A stretch of 64,000 nucleotides of DNA from Microbacterium sp. (GCA_003248655.1 QFPM01000005.1:62001-126000), one strand, 5' to 3'; positions 42,493 to 52,070 are shown, counted from the stretch's first letter. A program made the numbers and translations. Notes: generated by a model not told the origin, from the letters alone.

Positions 42493-43113
42493 TCAGACGG
42501 CGAGGGAGGGCGCGCGTCGCGCCGGCGGTCCCCTTCGGGTCACACACTCCAAGAAGGCGGCGGCGATACCGTCGAAACGCACGATGGGGGCGCCCGGAAC
42601 CGGCGCGGGCTGCAGCGCCACCGTGACGGGGTCGAGGCGCAGCAGTCGGCGGATGCCGCGGGCGATCACGGCGGCGAGTCGCTCGCCCCACGCGAGCACA
42701 GCGACGGTCGCGATCGCCGCCAGCCCATGCCCGAACGTCATCGTCGCCGCGGCGTGACCGGCGGGCATCCCGCCCAGCATCCCGAGCACGGCGGCCGTGT
42801 CGTGCACGTGACCCGAGGCGTCGAGACTGACGGTCGGGGTGGCGCTGCCGACCGCGGCAAACGCGGCGTGCAGGGCGACCTGCGCCGCAGAGACGGATGC
42901 CGCGAGACGCGCGACGCTGCGCCGACGCCCGATGAGGGCCATGCACAGCGGCGCGGCGAGCAGCGTGATCGCGACGACGAGCCACGGGGGCGGAGCGTCG
43001 CCACCGGAGAGCGTGTGCGCCGTCGAGGCGAACAGGACGGCGATCGCCGCGGCAGCAGCGCCGCGGAGCGCGCGCAGGCGCCTGCGCCGCATCCGCTCCA
43101 CTCGCTCGTCCAC
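42493..43113 (-). CDS. Predicted membrane protein next to ycnI
   Basis: A 206-residue protein with about four hydrophobic segments (after an Arg-rich N-terminus) and histidines near the helices (SGHVHDTAAVLGMLGGMPAGH, FGHGLAAI), which could bind metal. No family recognised. It lies upstream of the YcnI-like gene on the same strand, with 128 nt of tandem repeats between, and its GTG has GAGGAG upstream. A role in copper handling is inferred only from position. Confidence 0.65.
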   Translation of the reverse strand: MDERVERMRRRRLRALRGAAAAAIAVLFASTAHTLSGGDAPPPWLVVAITLLAAPLCMALIGRRRSVARLAASVSAAQVALHAAFAAVGSATPTVSLDASGHVHDTAAVLGMLGGMPAGHAAATMTFGHGLAAIATVAVLAWGERLAAVIARGIRRLLRLDPVTVALQPAPVPGAPIVRFDGIAAAFLECVTRRGPPARRAPSLAV

Positions 43114-43201
43114 CGCACGCTCCTCGAGGTTTTCTCCAGCGCGAGCCTACCCGGCCCGGCGAAGGCCCCGCGCGGCTCGGCAAACTCAAAGCGGCACGGA
43201 G

Positions 43202-43207
43202 TAGCCT
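43202..43207 (+). promoter_or_regulatory. Putative -10 (TAGCCT) of rseP
   Basis: TAGCCT lies 8 nt before GTG 43216 with no ribosome binding site. Confidence 0.45.
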
Positions 43208-43215
43208 CGCCTGCT

Positions 43216-44538
43216 GTGACCGTCATCGCCTTCATCATCGGCGTCGCGCTGCTCGTCGTCGGGCTCGCGGTGTCGATCGCGCTGCACGAACTCGGTCACC
43301 TGATCCCCGCGAAGCGCTTCGGCGTGCGCGTCGGCCAGTACATGATCGGGTTCGGTCCGACGCTGTGGTCGCGCCGCATCGGCGAGACCGAGTACGGGTT
43401 CAAGGCGATCCCCGCGGGCGGCTACATCTCGATGGCGGGCATGTATCCGCCCTCACCCGTTGCCGAGGGCGAGGACGGCGCGGATGCCAAGCCCGGCAAG
43501 GCCGGCGGCGGGTTCTTCGCGACGATGGTGCAGGATGCCCGCGCCGCCAACGACGAGACCCTCGCCGCCTCCGACGAGGGGCGCGCGTTCTACGAACTGC
43601 CGGTGTGGAAGCGCATCATCATCATGCTCGGCGGCCCCGTCATGAACCTGCTGCTCGCGATCGTGCTGCTCACGATCGTGTTCAGCGGCATCGGTACGCA
43701 GACCGCGACGACGACGATCGCGTCGGTGAGCGAGTGCGTGCTTCCCGCGGGCACGACCCAGACCGAGTGCACGGCGGATGATCCCGCCTCGCCGGCGGCG
43801 GCCGCCGGGCTCTTGCCGGGGGATGTCATCGTGTCGGTCGACGGCACTCCGGTCGAGACGTTCGCCGAGGCATCCGCCATCATCCAGGACTCGCCCGAGC
43901 GCGCCCTCGAGATGGTCGTCCGCCGTGACGGTGCCGAAATGACCCTCCGGGTCACCCCGATGCTCGCCGAGCGCGAAGTTGCGGGCGAGAACGGCACGAC
44001 CACGACGGCGAAGGTCGGCTTCGTCGGGATGACGGCGACCGTCGAGTACGTGCGCCAGCCGATCTGGGCGGGGCCGCAGGCGGCGTTCGATCAGACGGCG
44101 CAGGTCGCGGGCATCATGTGGCAGCTCCCGATGCGTGTCTATGACACCGCCGTCGACCTCGTCACGGGGCAGGAGCGCGACCGCGATTCGCCGCTGTCCG
44201 TCGTCGGCGCAGGGCGCCTCGCGGGCGAGATCGCGGCCGTTGACGCGCCGATCCTGAACCGCGTGGCGAGCCTCCTCGGCATCCTCGGTGCCCTCAACAT
44301 CGCGCTGTTCGTCTTCAACCTGATTCCGCTGTTGCCCCTCGACGGCGGACACGTCGTCGTCGCCCTGTGGGACGGCCTCAAGCGCGCGTGGGCGAAGCTG
44401 TTCCGTCGCCCGCCGCCGAAGCCGGTGGATGCCACGAAGCTCGTCCCCGGCACCTTCGTCGTCGTGATCGCGCTCGTCGTGATGGGCGGCGTGCTGATCC
44501 TCGCCGACCTGTTCAACCCCGTGCAGCTGCTGGGCTGA
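43216..44538 (+). CDS. rseP: Site-2 protease, M50 family (RseP/RasP type)
   Basis: A 440-residue intramembrane zinc metalloprotease that cleaves anti-sigma factors and signal-peptide remnants. The zinc motif HELGH is residues 24-28 in the first helix. A PDZ domain spans about residues 185-250 (AAGLLPGDVIVSVDGTPVETF), and the third zinc ligand is in NLIPLLPLDGGH. An insertion of about 50 residues (PPSPVAEGEDG onward) follows the first helices, typical of actinobacteria. GTG 43216 has TAGCCT 8 nt upstream. Confidence 0.94.
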   Translation: MTVIAFIIGVALLVVGLAVSIALHELGHLIPAKRFGVRVGQYMIGFGPTLWSRRIGETEYGFKAIPAGGYISMAGMYPPSPVAEGEDGADAKPGKAGGGFFATMVQDARAANDETLAASDEGRAFYELPVWKRIIIMLGGPVMNLLLAIVLLTIVFSGIGTQTATTTIASVSECVLPAGTTQTECTADDPASPAAAAGLLPGDVIVSVDGTPVETFAEASAIIQDSPERALEMVVRRDGAEMTLRVTPMLAEREVAGENGTTTTAKVGFVGMTATVEYVRQPIWAGPQAAFDQTAQVAGIMWQLPMRVYDTAVDLVTGQERDRDSPLSVVGAGRLAGEIAAVDAPILNRVASLLGILGALNIALFVFNLIPLLPLDGGHVVVALWDGLKRAWAKLFRRPPPKPVDATKLVPGTFVVVIALVVMGGVLILADLFNPVQLLG

Positions 44539-44607
44539 GCTGGGCGTCCCCGGGCATCCGCCGCCGGGATCCCGCGGGCTGAGCGCCGCGGCATCCCTTG
44601 CATTTCT

Positions 44608-44671
44608 TCGGAGATCTGCACGGCTTCGGATGCCAGGTCGCAGGAGCCTCCGAAGAACTGCAGATCTCCGA
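44608..44671. repeat. Intergenic hairpin element between rseP and trpE
   Basis: Arms of 23 nt (44608-44630 and 44649-44671; core GGAGATCTGCA / TGCAGATCTCC) match at 20 of 23 positions. It lies between two convergent genes and may terminate both. Confidence 0.7.
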
Positions 44672-44687
44672 GGGTGTGTGGGGCGGG

Positions 44688-46613
44688 TCAGGCCCCCGCG
44701 GGGGCGAGGGCGTGCGTCACGAGGCGCTCGAGGGTCTCGAGGCCGTCGCGCGACAGGATCGACTCGAGGTGGCCCTGCACCGACGCGTACCCCGGGCCGC
44801 GCATCGCGTAGACGTCGCCGGACGCCTGATCGGCGGCGATCTCGGTGTCGCCGACCCGGCTCGTGCCGGGCGCCACGCGCGCCGTGAAGGTGTTGTAGAA
44901 GCCGATGGATGCCTGCCGGCCGAACACGTCGACCGTCTTCTGCAGGCCCTGATGGGGGGATGCCAGGGGCGCCAGCCCGATGCCGAAGGTGTCGGCGAGG
45001 ATCTGGTGGCTGAGGCACACGGCCAGCAGCGGCCTCCCCGACGCGAGTCGGCCGGCGACGACCTCACGCATGCGCGCGATGCGCGGGCTCGTGCTCTCGC
45101 GCGGGTCGCCTGGCCCCGGGCCGCAGACGACGAGGTCGGCGCCCTGCACCGCGGCGTCTGTCACCTCGCCCCACGGCGAGATCGTCACCGTGAAGCCGAG
45201 GTGGCGCAACTGGTGGGCGAGCATCGTCGTGAAGCGGTCCTCGGCATCCACGACGAGCGCCGTCATCCCGTCGCCGGGGCCGGTCGGCGAGCCGTCCTGC
45301 GGGTTCAGCCAGAACGGCGCGAGGCGCTCGTTGCGCGCGGCCAGCAGCGCAGCGACGCCCGGGTCGTCCGCCAGCGCCGCCCGCGGGACGGTCGGCGCAT
45401 CTTCGTCGAGGTCGGCGACCTGCGCCGCCGCGCCGCGCGGGATCGCGCCGATCGCGCCGAGCACGCCCGCGGCCTTCCCGTGGGTCTCGCCCACTTCGCC
45501 GTCGGGGTCGGAGTGGCGCACGAGCGTCGCGCCGACCGGCACGCGCAGGATGCCGTCCACGAGATACGCCGTGCGGATCAGGATCGGGGCGTCGAGGTCG
45601 TGGCCCCCGGCATCCGGCCCGTCGATCGCGGTCGGGGTGAACAGCGCCGCGACGCCGGAGTAGTACCCGCGCGGCACCCGCTCATGGCGCTTGATGACGG
45701 TGCACGCGTTCTGCATCGGCGAGCCGGTCACGGTCGGGGCGAACATCGTCTCGCGCAGGATGTCGCGGGGATCCATCGTGCTGCGGCCGCGCAGCATGTA
45801 CTCGGTGTGCGTCAGGCGCGACATCTCCTTGAGGTGCGGGCCCGTGATGCGGCCGCCGTCGCTACAGACGGCGCTCATCATCTTGAGCTCCTCGTCGACG
45901 ACCATGAAGAGCTCCTCGGTCTCTTTCGTCGAGGCCAGGAACTCCGACAGCGTCTCGACCGTCGCGCCGCCGTCGGGGTGGCGGAAGGTGCCCGAGATCG
46001 GGTTCATCGTGACGACGCCGCCCTGCGCCGAGACGTGCGCCTCGGGGCTCGCGCCGACCACGAGGTGGCCGGGGGTAGACACGAGAAAGGTCCAGTACGC
46101 GCCGCGCTCGTGTTCGAGCAGTGCCCGAAACCACGTGAGCCCCGCCGTCACCGCGTCGACGTCGACGGATGCCGTGAAATCGCGCCGGATGACGAAGTTC
46201 GCACCCTCGCCGCGGCCGATCTCGTCGGCGATGACCGTGCGGACGATGTCGGCGTACTCCGCGTCGGAGAGGTCGAACCCGGCGTCCTGCAGGGGGACGG
46301 GCGTGGCAGGGAGCGCCGCAAGCGCGTCCTCGAGGGGCACGGACTCGTGCGACCGGGCGACGAGGCAGCGCAGCGGCGCACCGTCGTCGTGGCAGTCGAA
46401 ACCGCGCTCGACGACCTGGCGGTACGGGACGAGGGCGAGCACTTCGCGCGGTGTGCCCGCGGCGTCATGCAGCGGGATGTCGGCGAGAAGCGCCACGTCG
46501 ACGACGTCGCCCGTCAGCACCTCGACGGTCGCGCCGTCACGGGCGAGCAAGGCGAACGGACGGTCGCCCGCGATCGCGTCGGCGAGCGGGGCGGGCGTCG
46601 GGCTCGGGGTCAT
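44688..46613 (-). CDS. TrpE-TrpG fusion: anthranilate synthase family protein
   Basis: A 641-residue fusion. The chorismate-utilising TrpE domain spans about residues 1-410 (PISGTFRHPDGG, KMMSAVCSDGG, FAPTVTGSPMQNA); the glutamine amidotransferase domain has the catalytic Cys in LLAVCLSHQ and a His-Leu-Glu-Ser segment replacing HPES. This order and length are also those of PhzE (aminodeoxyisochorismate synthase), so anthranilate or ADIC could be the product. The trp leader upstream (WW peptide and terminator) favours tryptophan-linked anthranilate synthesis. No other trp or phz genes are in the window. Confidence 0.85.
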   Translation of the reverse strand: MTPSPTPAPLADAIAGDRPFALLARDGATVEVLTGDVVDVALLADIPLHDAAGTPREVLALVPYRQVVERGFDCHDDGAPLRCLVARSHESVPLEDALAALPATPVPLQDAGFDLSDAEYADIVRTVIADEIGRGEGANFVIRRDFTASVDVDAVTAGLTWFRALLEHERGAYWTFLVSTPGHLVVGASPEAHVSAQGGVVTMNPISGTFRHPDGGATVETLSEFLASTKETEELFMVVDEELKMMSAVCSDGGRITGPHLKEMSRLTHTEYMLRGRSTMDPRDILRETMFAPTVTGSPMQNACTVIKRHERVPRGYYSGVAALFTPTAIDGPDAGGHDLDAPILIRTAYLVDGILRVPVGATLVRHSDPDGEVGETHGKAAGVLGAIGAIPRGAAAQVADLDEDAPTVPRAALADDPGVAALLAARNERLAPFWLNPQDGSPTGPGDGMTALVVDAEDRFTTMLAHQLRHLGFTVTISPWGEVTDAAVQGADLVVCGPGPGDPRESTSPRIARMREVVAGRLASGRPLLAVCLSHQILADTFGIGLAPLASPHQGLQKTVDVFGRQASIGFYNTFTARVAPGTSRVGDTEIAADQASGDVYAMRGPGYASVQGHLESILSRDGLETLERLVTHALAPAGA

Positions 46614-46656
46614 GCCGGGCCTTTCTGTGGTTCGGGCGGGCCGCCTCGTCGCTGGA

Positions 46657-46689
46657 ACGCAAAGACCGCCCGTCGGTGGAGGGCGGTCT
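46657..46689 (-). terminator. Attenuator terminator of the TrpE-TrpG leader
   Basis: On the minus strand the perfect 9-bp stem AGACCGCCC / GGGCGGTCT with a 9-nt loop is followed by TTTGCG. It lies between the leader peptide and the TrpE start codon. Confidence 0.8.
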
Positions 46690-46715
46690 GGATCGTGCGT
46701 CGCGAGCACACCGCC

Positions 46716-46751
46716 TCAGCGGGTGTGCCACCAGGATGCGCGCGCGAACAT
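46716..46751 (-). CDS. trpL: Trp leader peptide (attenuator)
   Basis: A short open reading frame of 11 codons, MFARASWWHTR then TGA, with adjacent tryptophan codons. It precedes the terminator hairpin and a TrpE-TrpG fusion gene on the same strand. Ribosome stalling at the WW codons when Trp-tRNA is scarce should block the terminator and allow transcription. It is too short for gene finders but has the classical layout. Confidence 0.8.
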   Translation of the reverse strand: MFARASWWHTR

Positions 46752-46780
46752 GCGGTCACGATATCAGAATGCGGCGACCC

Positions 46781-47519
46781 TCACGCCCCGAGCCGGTCGA
46801 GCTCGCGCGCGACGTGACGGTGCGTGAGGGACTCGAACCCGATCACGATCACCAGCGGCGCGAGCGCGAGGATCACGATCGCCGTGCCGAGGCTCGCCCC
46901 GGCGGCGGATGCCGCGAACGCGGCGCCGACCATCGCCACCGACAGGACCATCATCACGACGTGCGCGCCGTCGACCCGGCGCACGAGCAGCGCGTACAGC
47001 ACGAACAGCGACGCGACGAACAGGAGAACAGGCCCCGCGACCGTCGACCGCGTACGTGAGGCAGATGCGTCGCCGGGCGGGGTCGCCCTGCGCCGCGCGC
47101 AACCACAGCGCGATCGTCGCGATGCGCATGACGACGTACCCGGCGATCAGCACCGCGTTGTCGATGTGGTGCCCGGCATCCAGCGAGTGGAAGAAGTCGG
47201 GCAGGCCGAGGGCCATGATGATGACGCCGATCATCTCGACGAACGTCGCGACGCGGAAGAACACGTCGTCGGTGTCGTAGGCCGACGCGAGCCAGCTGAA
47301 GTTGATCCACGCCCAGGTGACCGCGAAGATGCCGATCGCGAAGCCGATGACGGCGGTCGAGGTCTTGCCGAGCTCGAAGTAGTGCGCCGCCTGCGACGAT
47401 GCCTGGCTGAATGCGATCACGAACGTGAGGTCGAACAGCAGCTCGAGTGGGGTGGCGGCGCGGTGCTTCTCGTGCGGGTCGCGTCCGCGCATGGGACTGA
47501 GGTGATGCGTCAGCGTCAT
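46781..47519 (-). pseudogene. Low-temperature-requirement protein A (LtrA) family, broken
   Basis: The N-terminal half starts at ATG 47519 (MTLTHHLSPMRGRDPHE, then LELLFDLTFVIAFSQ), matching LtrA membrane proteins. Near 47040-47050 the frame changes: the first frame yields an Arg/Gly-rich tail, while TVAGPVLLFVASLFVLYAL resumes in another frame and continues to 46781 (FESLTHRHVARELDRLGA). The joined product is about 246 residues against about 380-400 for the family. So roughly 140 residues of the middle helices are missing and the join is out of frame. True pseudogene or assembly collapse. Confidence 0.8.
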
Positions 47520-47525
47520 GCGGAC

Positions 47526-47531
47526 ACCGTA
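47526..47531 (-). promoter_or_regulatory. Putative -10 (TACGGT) of the broken ltrA
   Basis: Minus-strand TACGGT ends 6 nt before ATG 47519, suggesting the remnant may still be transcribed. Confidence 0.35.
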
Positions 47532-47570
47532 GCGGTTCGCACGCTCAGCCTTCGTTCCGCCGCCGCGGCG

Positions 47571-47576
47571 TAGGCT
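47571..47576 (+). promoter_or_regulatory. Putative -10 (TAGGCT) of ispG
   Basis: TAGGCT lies 7 nt before GTG 47584 and no ribosome binding site is evident. Confidence 0.5.
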
Positions 47577-47583
47577 GGAGCAC

Positions 47584-48735
<1,152 letters not shown>

Positions 48736-48761
48736 ATGTCGCTCGGCCCCGCGTCGCGGAG

Positions 48762-48827
48762 ACAGGAGATGTCACCCACACAGAACCAGCGGGGACTCGT
48801 TCGTCCTGTCTCGGTGAGATCTCCTGT
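48762..48827. repeat. Intergenic hairpin element between ispG and acdS
   Basis: ACAGGAGATGTCACC (48762-48776) pairs with GGTGAGATCTCCTGT (48813-48827), 14 of 15 positions, with a further GAGACAGG / CCTGTCTC pair. It lies between two convergent genes. Confidence 0.6.
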
Positions 48828-48869
48828 GCTGGTGAGGGGACGGATGCCGGGGGGGTCAGGTGCCGCTGC

Positions 48870-49898
48870 TCAGGCGGCCGGGTCCCAGAGGGAGTGATAG
48901 GCGTTGATCGCCGGTTGGCCGCCGAGGTGTGCGTACAGGACGGTCGAGGATGCCGGGATGTCGCCGGCGCGCACGAGGTCGATAAGGCCCGCGAGCGACT
49001 TGCCCTCGTAGACGGGGTCGGTGATCATCGCCTCGAGCTGCGCGCCAAGGGCCATGGCATCCATCGTCGAAGCGACCGGGATGCCATAGAGGTCGCCCGC
49101 CCATCCCTCGAGCACCTGGATCTCGTCGTCGCGCAGGTCGCGGCCCAGCTCGATCAACTCGGCGGTGTTCCGGGCGATGCGGGCGACCTGATCGCGGGTC
49201 TTCTCGAGCGTCGCGGATGCGTCGATGCCGATGACGCGACGCTTCACGCCCGTGAGGTCTTCGAGCGCGGCGAAGCCCGCGATCATGCCCGCGTGGGTCG
49301 AGCCGGTGACGGTGCAGACGACGATCGTGTCGAAGAAGACGCCGAGCTGCTTCTCCTGCTCGGCGACCTCGAACGCCCAGTTCGCGAACCCGAGTCCGCC
49401 GAGCGGGTGCTCCGAGGCCCCCGCGGGAATCGGGTAGGGCGTGCCGCCGGCGGCCTCGACGTCGGCGAGCGCCTGCTTCCACGAGTCACGGATGCCGATG
49501 TCGAAGCCCGCGGCATCCAGCCGCGAGTCGGCACCCATCATGCGCGAGAGCAGGATGTTGCCGACCTGGTCGTTGGTCGGGTCGTCCCACGGCACCCACT
49601 TCTCCTGCACGAGGCGGGCCTTCAGCCCCAGGTGGGCGGCGACGGCCGCGACCTGGCGGGTGTGGTTCGACTGGTAGCCGCCGATCGACACGATCGTGTC
49701 GGCACCCGACGCGAGGATGTCGGGGACGATGTACTCGAGCTTGCGCACCTTGTTGCCGCCGAACGCCAGGCCGCTCGAGACGTCTTCGCGCTTGGCCCAG
49801 ACCTCGGCGCCGCCGAGGTGCTGCGTCAGCCGCTTCAAGTGCTGCAGCGGGCTCGGGCCGAAGGTGAGGGGATGCCGGGGGAACTCGTGCAGCTTCAT
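48870..49898 (-). CDS. acdS: 1-aminocyclopropane-1-carboxylate deaminase
   Basis: A 342-residue PLP enzyme breaking down ACC, the plant ethylene precursor, to alpha-ketobutyrate and ammonia. PLP lysine is K50 in FGGNKVRKLEY. The motif SIGGYQSNHTRQVAAVAAHLG matches AcdS, and YEGKS with the diagnostic E298 and L325 (equivalent to E295 and L322 of characterised AcdS) distinguishes it from D-cysteine desulfhydrases. ATG 49898 overlaps the stop of the upstream GntR gene (ATGA), so they form one operon. Confidence 0.88.
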   Translation of the reverse strand: MKLHEFPRHPLTFGPSPLQHLKRLTQHLGGAEVWAKREDVSSGLAFGGNKVRKLEYIVPDILASGADTIVSIGGYQSNHTRQVAAVAAHLGLKARLVQEKWVPWDDPTNDQVGNILLSRMMGADSRLDAAGFDIGIRDSWKQALADVEAAGGTPYPIPAGASEHPLGGLGFANWAFEVAEQEKQLGVFFDTIVVCTVTGSTHAGMIAGFAALEDLTGVKRRVIGIDASATLEKTRDQVARIARNTAELIELGRDLRDDEIQVLEGWAGDLYGIPVASTMDAMALGAQLEAMITDPVYEGKSLAGLIDLVRAGDIPASSTVLYAHLGGQPAINAYHSLWDPAA

Positions 49899-50563
49899 GC
49901 GGGGCCTTCGGGGTCGGGGGCGGGCTCGATGGTCAGGGTCTGCCAGGTCTGCTCGGCGAGGCGGCCCGCGGCATCCGCGTCGCCCGCCGCGCACAGCTCG
50001 ATGAGACGCGCGTGGCGCGCGGCCGACTCCGCGCCCTCGTGCGAGGCGAAGCGCAGGCGCTCCGCGCGCAGGAGCACGGGCTCGAACTGGGCGATGACGG
50101 CGGCTGCGGCGCGGTTGCCGCTCGCGGCGATCGCGATCTGGTGAAAGCGCGCGTCGGCGTCCAGGGCCGCGTCGAGGTCTCCGGCCTGCTGTGCCGCCGT
50201 GAACTCGTCGTTCGCGGCGCGCATCGCGTCGAGGTCGTCGTTCGTGAGGCGAGGGACGGCCTCGCGGACGACGAGGGCGTGCATCGCGGCGACGACCGAC
50301 TGTGCCTCACCGACCGCCGCGGGCTCGACGGGGGCCACGATCGTCGAGCGGCCCGGCGTCGCGCGTACGAGTCCCGCACGGGCGAGTTCGAGCAGCGCCT
50401 CGCGGACCGGCGTGCGGCTGACCCCGAGCCAGGTCGCGATCTCGGTGTCGCGCAGCTGCTCGTCGGGGGCGAGTGTGCCGTCCACGATCGCGTCGCGCAG
50501 GCGCGCGAGCACGTCTTCGCGCAGCAGCGGCCGCGGCGGCAGAGACTCGGTGGGAACAGGCAC
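49895..50563 (-). CDS. GntR-family (FadR/FCD) transcriptional regulator of acdS
   Basis: A 222-residue regulator with an N-terminal winged helix (EDVLARLRDAIVDG, GVSRTPVREALLEL) and a C-terminal FCD domain with metal-binding histidine in DARFHQIAIAA. GTG 50563 is chosen because TATATT lies 7 nt upstream; TTG 50572 is an alternative. It is translationally coupled to acdS and likely controls it. Most described acdS genes are controlled by an Lrp-type AcdR instead. Confidence 0.87.
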   Translation of the reverse strand: MPVPTESLPPRPLLREDVLARLRDAIVDGTLAPDEQLRDTEIATWLGVSRTPVREALLELARAGLVRATPGRSTIVAPVEPAAVGEAQSVVAAMHALVVREAVPRLTNDDLDAMRAANDEFTAAQQAGDLDAALDADARFHQIAIAASGNRAAAAVIAQFEPVLLRAERLRFASHEGAESAARHARLIELCAAGDADAAGRLAEQTWQTLTIEPAPDPEGPA

Positions 50564-50579
50564 GATATGCAATATATCG
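50563..50579. promoter_or_regulatory. Palindrome over the -10 of the gntR-acdS operon
   Basis: CGATAT and ATATCG form a perfect 6-5-6 inverted repeat that covers the -10 hexamer TATATT (50571-50576, minus strand) and ends at the GTG. A repressor bound here would block transcription, so it is a candidate autoregulatory operator. Confidence 0.55.
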
Positions 50580-50624
50580 GACTCGGGAGTGGTGTGTCAC
50601 CCGCGCGCGGATCGTCTTCTTTGT

Positions 50625-52064
50625 TCATGTCACCTCGAATTCGAGTTTTCCGTCGGGAATGGATGCCGCCACGAGTCGCAGCCGCACGGAACTGCCCGGC
50701 GCGGCATCCAGGGAGCTCACCTTCGCCTCGACCGGGGGATCGGCGAGCTGGACGAGCGCGCCGTCGCCGCGCGCGGCGAGCACGATGCCGTCGAAGACCT
50801 CGCCCTCCCGACCGTGCAAGAGCGCCGCCTCGATGCGATCGATGCCGCCCGCGTCGAGCCGGCCAGCGAGCGACGAGCTGTGCGCCATGAGCGCGGGGAG
50901 GTCCTCGAGCGACTCCCGCGCCCACGCGGGCACCTCGCGGCCGTTCGCGAGCGCCTCGCAGATCACGAGCGCCCACCGGTCGACGAGCCGTCGCAACGGC
51001 GCGGTCGCGTGCGCGTACGGCGCGGCGATGGCCGCCTGCGTCGTCTCGGCGGGCGGTTCGCCGTCGAACGCGACGTAGCCCGCGCCCCGAAAGAGGCCGC
51101 CCGCGTACTCCATGACCGCGCGCGCGGCGGGCGAGCGGTCGAGTCCCCGCAGGTAGTCGCCGTACGGGATGCCCTCTGGCCACGGCAGGCCGAGTGCGAC
51201 GGTGCGCGCGCGAAACTGGGCGAGGTCGGCGTCTGTCGCGGGCGGCATCGTGCGCAGGATGCCGACGCGCCCGCGCAACATGATCTCCGCCGCGGCCATG
51301 CCCGTCAGCAGCGACACCTGCGCGTTCCAGTCCTCGAGCGGCACGCCCTCGCTGCGCTCGAGCCGGTAGCGGCCGTCGTCCGCCACGACACGCACCTCGG
51401 GGAGGTTCAGGCTCGCCCCGCCTCGCTCTCGCTCGCGCTCCGCGCGCTCGCCGCCGAACCACGGCATCGCCGAAAGAGACGACGGCGCGGTGCCCGCATC
51501 GATCGCGCGCTGCGCATCCTCGTACGACCACTGCTCGCGCGAGCGGATGACGGCGCGCGTGAGCGTCGCCTCGACGGGTCGCGCACCCTCGTCGAGCACG
51601 AACCGCCAGACGAACGCCCGCCGGTCGACTCCGGGGAGGAGGGATGCGGCGCCCTCGCTCAGCACGGGGGGATGCAGCGGAATGCGCCCGTCGGGCGCGT
51701 ACATCGTCTGGCCGCGGCGGCGCGCCTCGGCATCCACCGCTCCTCCCGGCGCGACGAACGCGGGCACGTCGGCGATCGCGTAGTGCAGGGTGCCGCCGGT
51801 CGCGGCCCGCTCGAGGTGCAGCGCCTGGTCGAGGTCGGTCGAACCGGCCGGGTCGATCGTCAGGAACTCGACGTCGCGGAGGTCCGCGAGCCCCGCGGCG
51901 GGGTCTGTCGGCACATCGCGCGCGGCGGCATCCGCTTCGGCGAGAACGTCGTCGGCGAATCCCGTCGGCAGTTCGAGCGCGCGGCGCAGTTCGGCGAGGG
52001 CCGCGGCCAGCTCGCCGGACGGGGAGTCGGGCGCGGGCGTGAAGCGAGAACGACGGTGCGGCAC
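50625..52064 (-). CDS. RNB-domain ribonuclease (RNase II family)
   Basis: A 479-residue protein consisting of an RNB exoribonuclease domain with a short C-terminal extension; no cold-shock or S1 domains are evident, unlike RNase II or R. The active-site loop is DPAGSTDLDQ (residues 71-80): three of the four catalytic aspartates (D71, D77, D79) are present while the fourth is Gln80. GTG 52064 has TACACT 6 nt upstream. It is divergent from proS. Confidence 0.88.
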   Translation of the reverse strand: MPHRRSRFTPAPDSPSGELAAALAELRRALELPTGFADDVLAEADAAARDVPTDPAAGLADLRDVEFLTIDPAGSTDLDQALHLERAATGGTLHYAIADVPAFVAPGGAVDAEARRRGQTMYAPDGRIPLHPPVLSEGAASLLPGVDRRAFVWRFVLDEGARPVEATLTRAVIRSREQWSYEDAQRAIDAGTAPSSLSAMPWFGGERAERERERGGASLNLPEVRVVADDGRYRLERSEGVPLEDWNAQVSLLTGMAAAEIMLRGRVGILRTMPPATDADLAQFRARTVALGLPWPEGIPYGDYLRGLDRSPAARAVMEYAGGLFRGAGYVAFDGEPPAETTQAAIAAPYAHATAPLRRLVDRWALVICEALANGREVPAWARESLEDLPALMAHSSSLAGRLDAGGIDRIEAALLHGREGEVFDGIVLAARGDGALVQLADPPVEAKVSSLDAAPGSSVRLRLVAASIPDGKLEFEVT

Positions 52065-52070
52065 GGGGCC

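Noticed and set aside
44688..46613. Phenazine biosynthesis (PhzE) as the primary call
   Set aside because: Architecture fits, but no phz genes are present and the trp attenuator points to tryptophan.
48870..49898. D-cysteine desulfhydrase as the identity of the PLP enzyme
   Set aside because: E298 and L325 match ACC deaminase; desulfhydrases carry other residues at these places.
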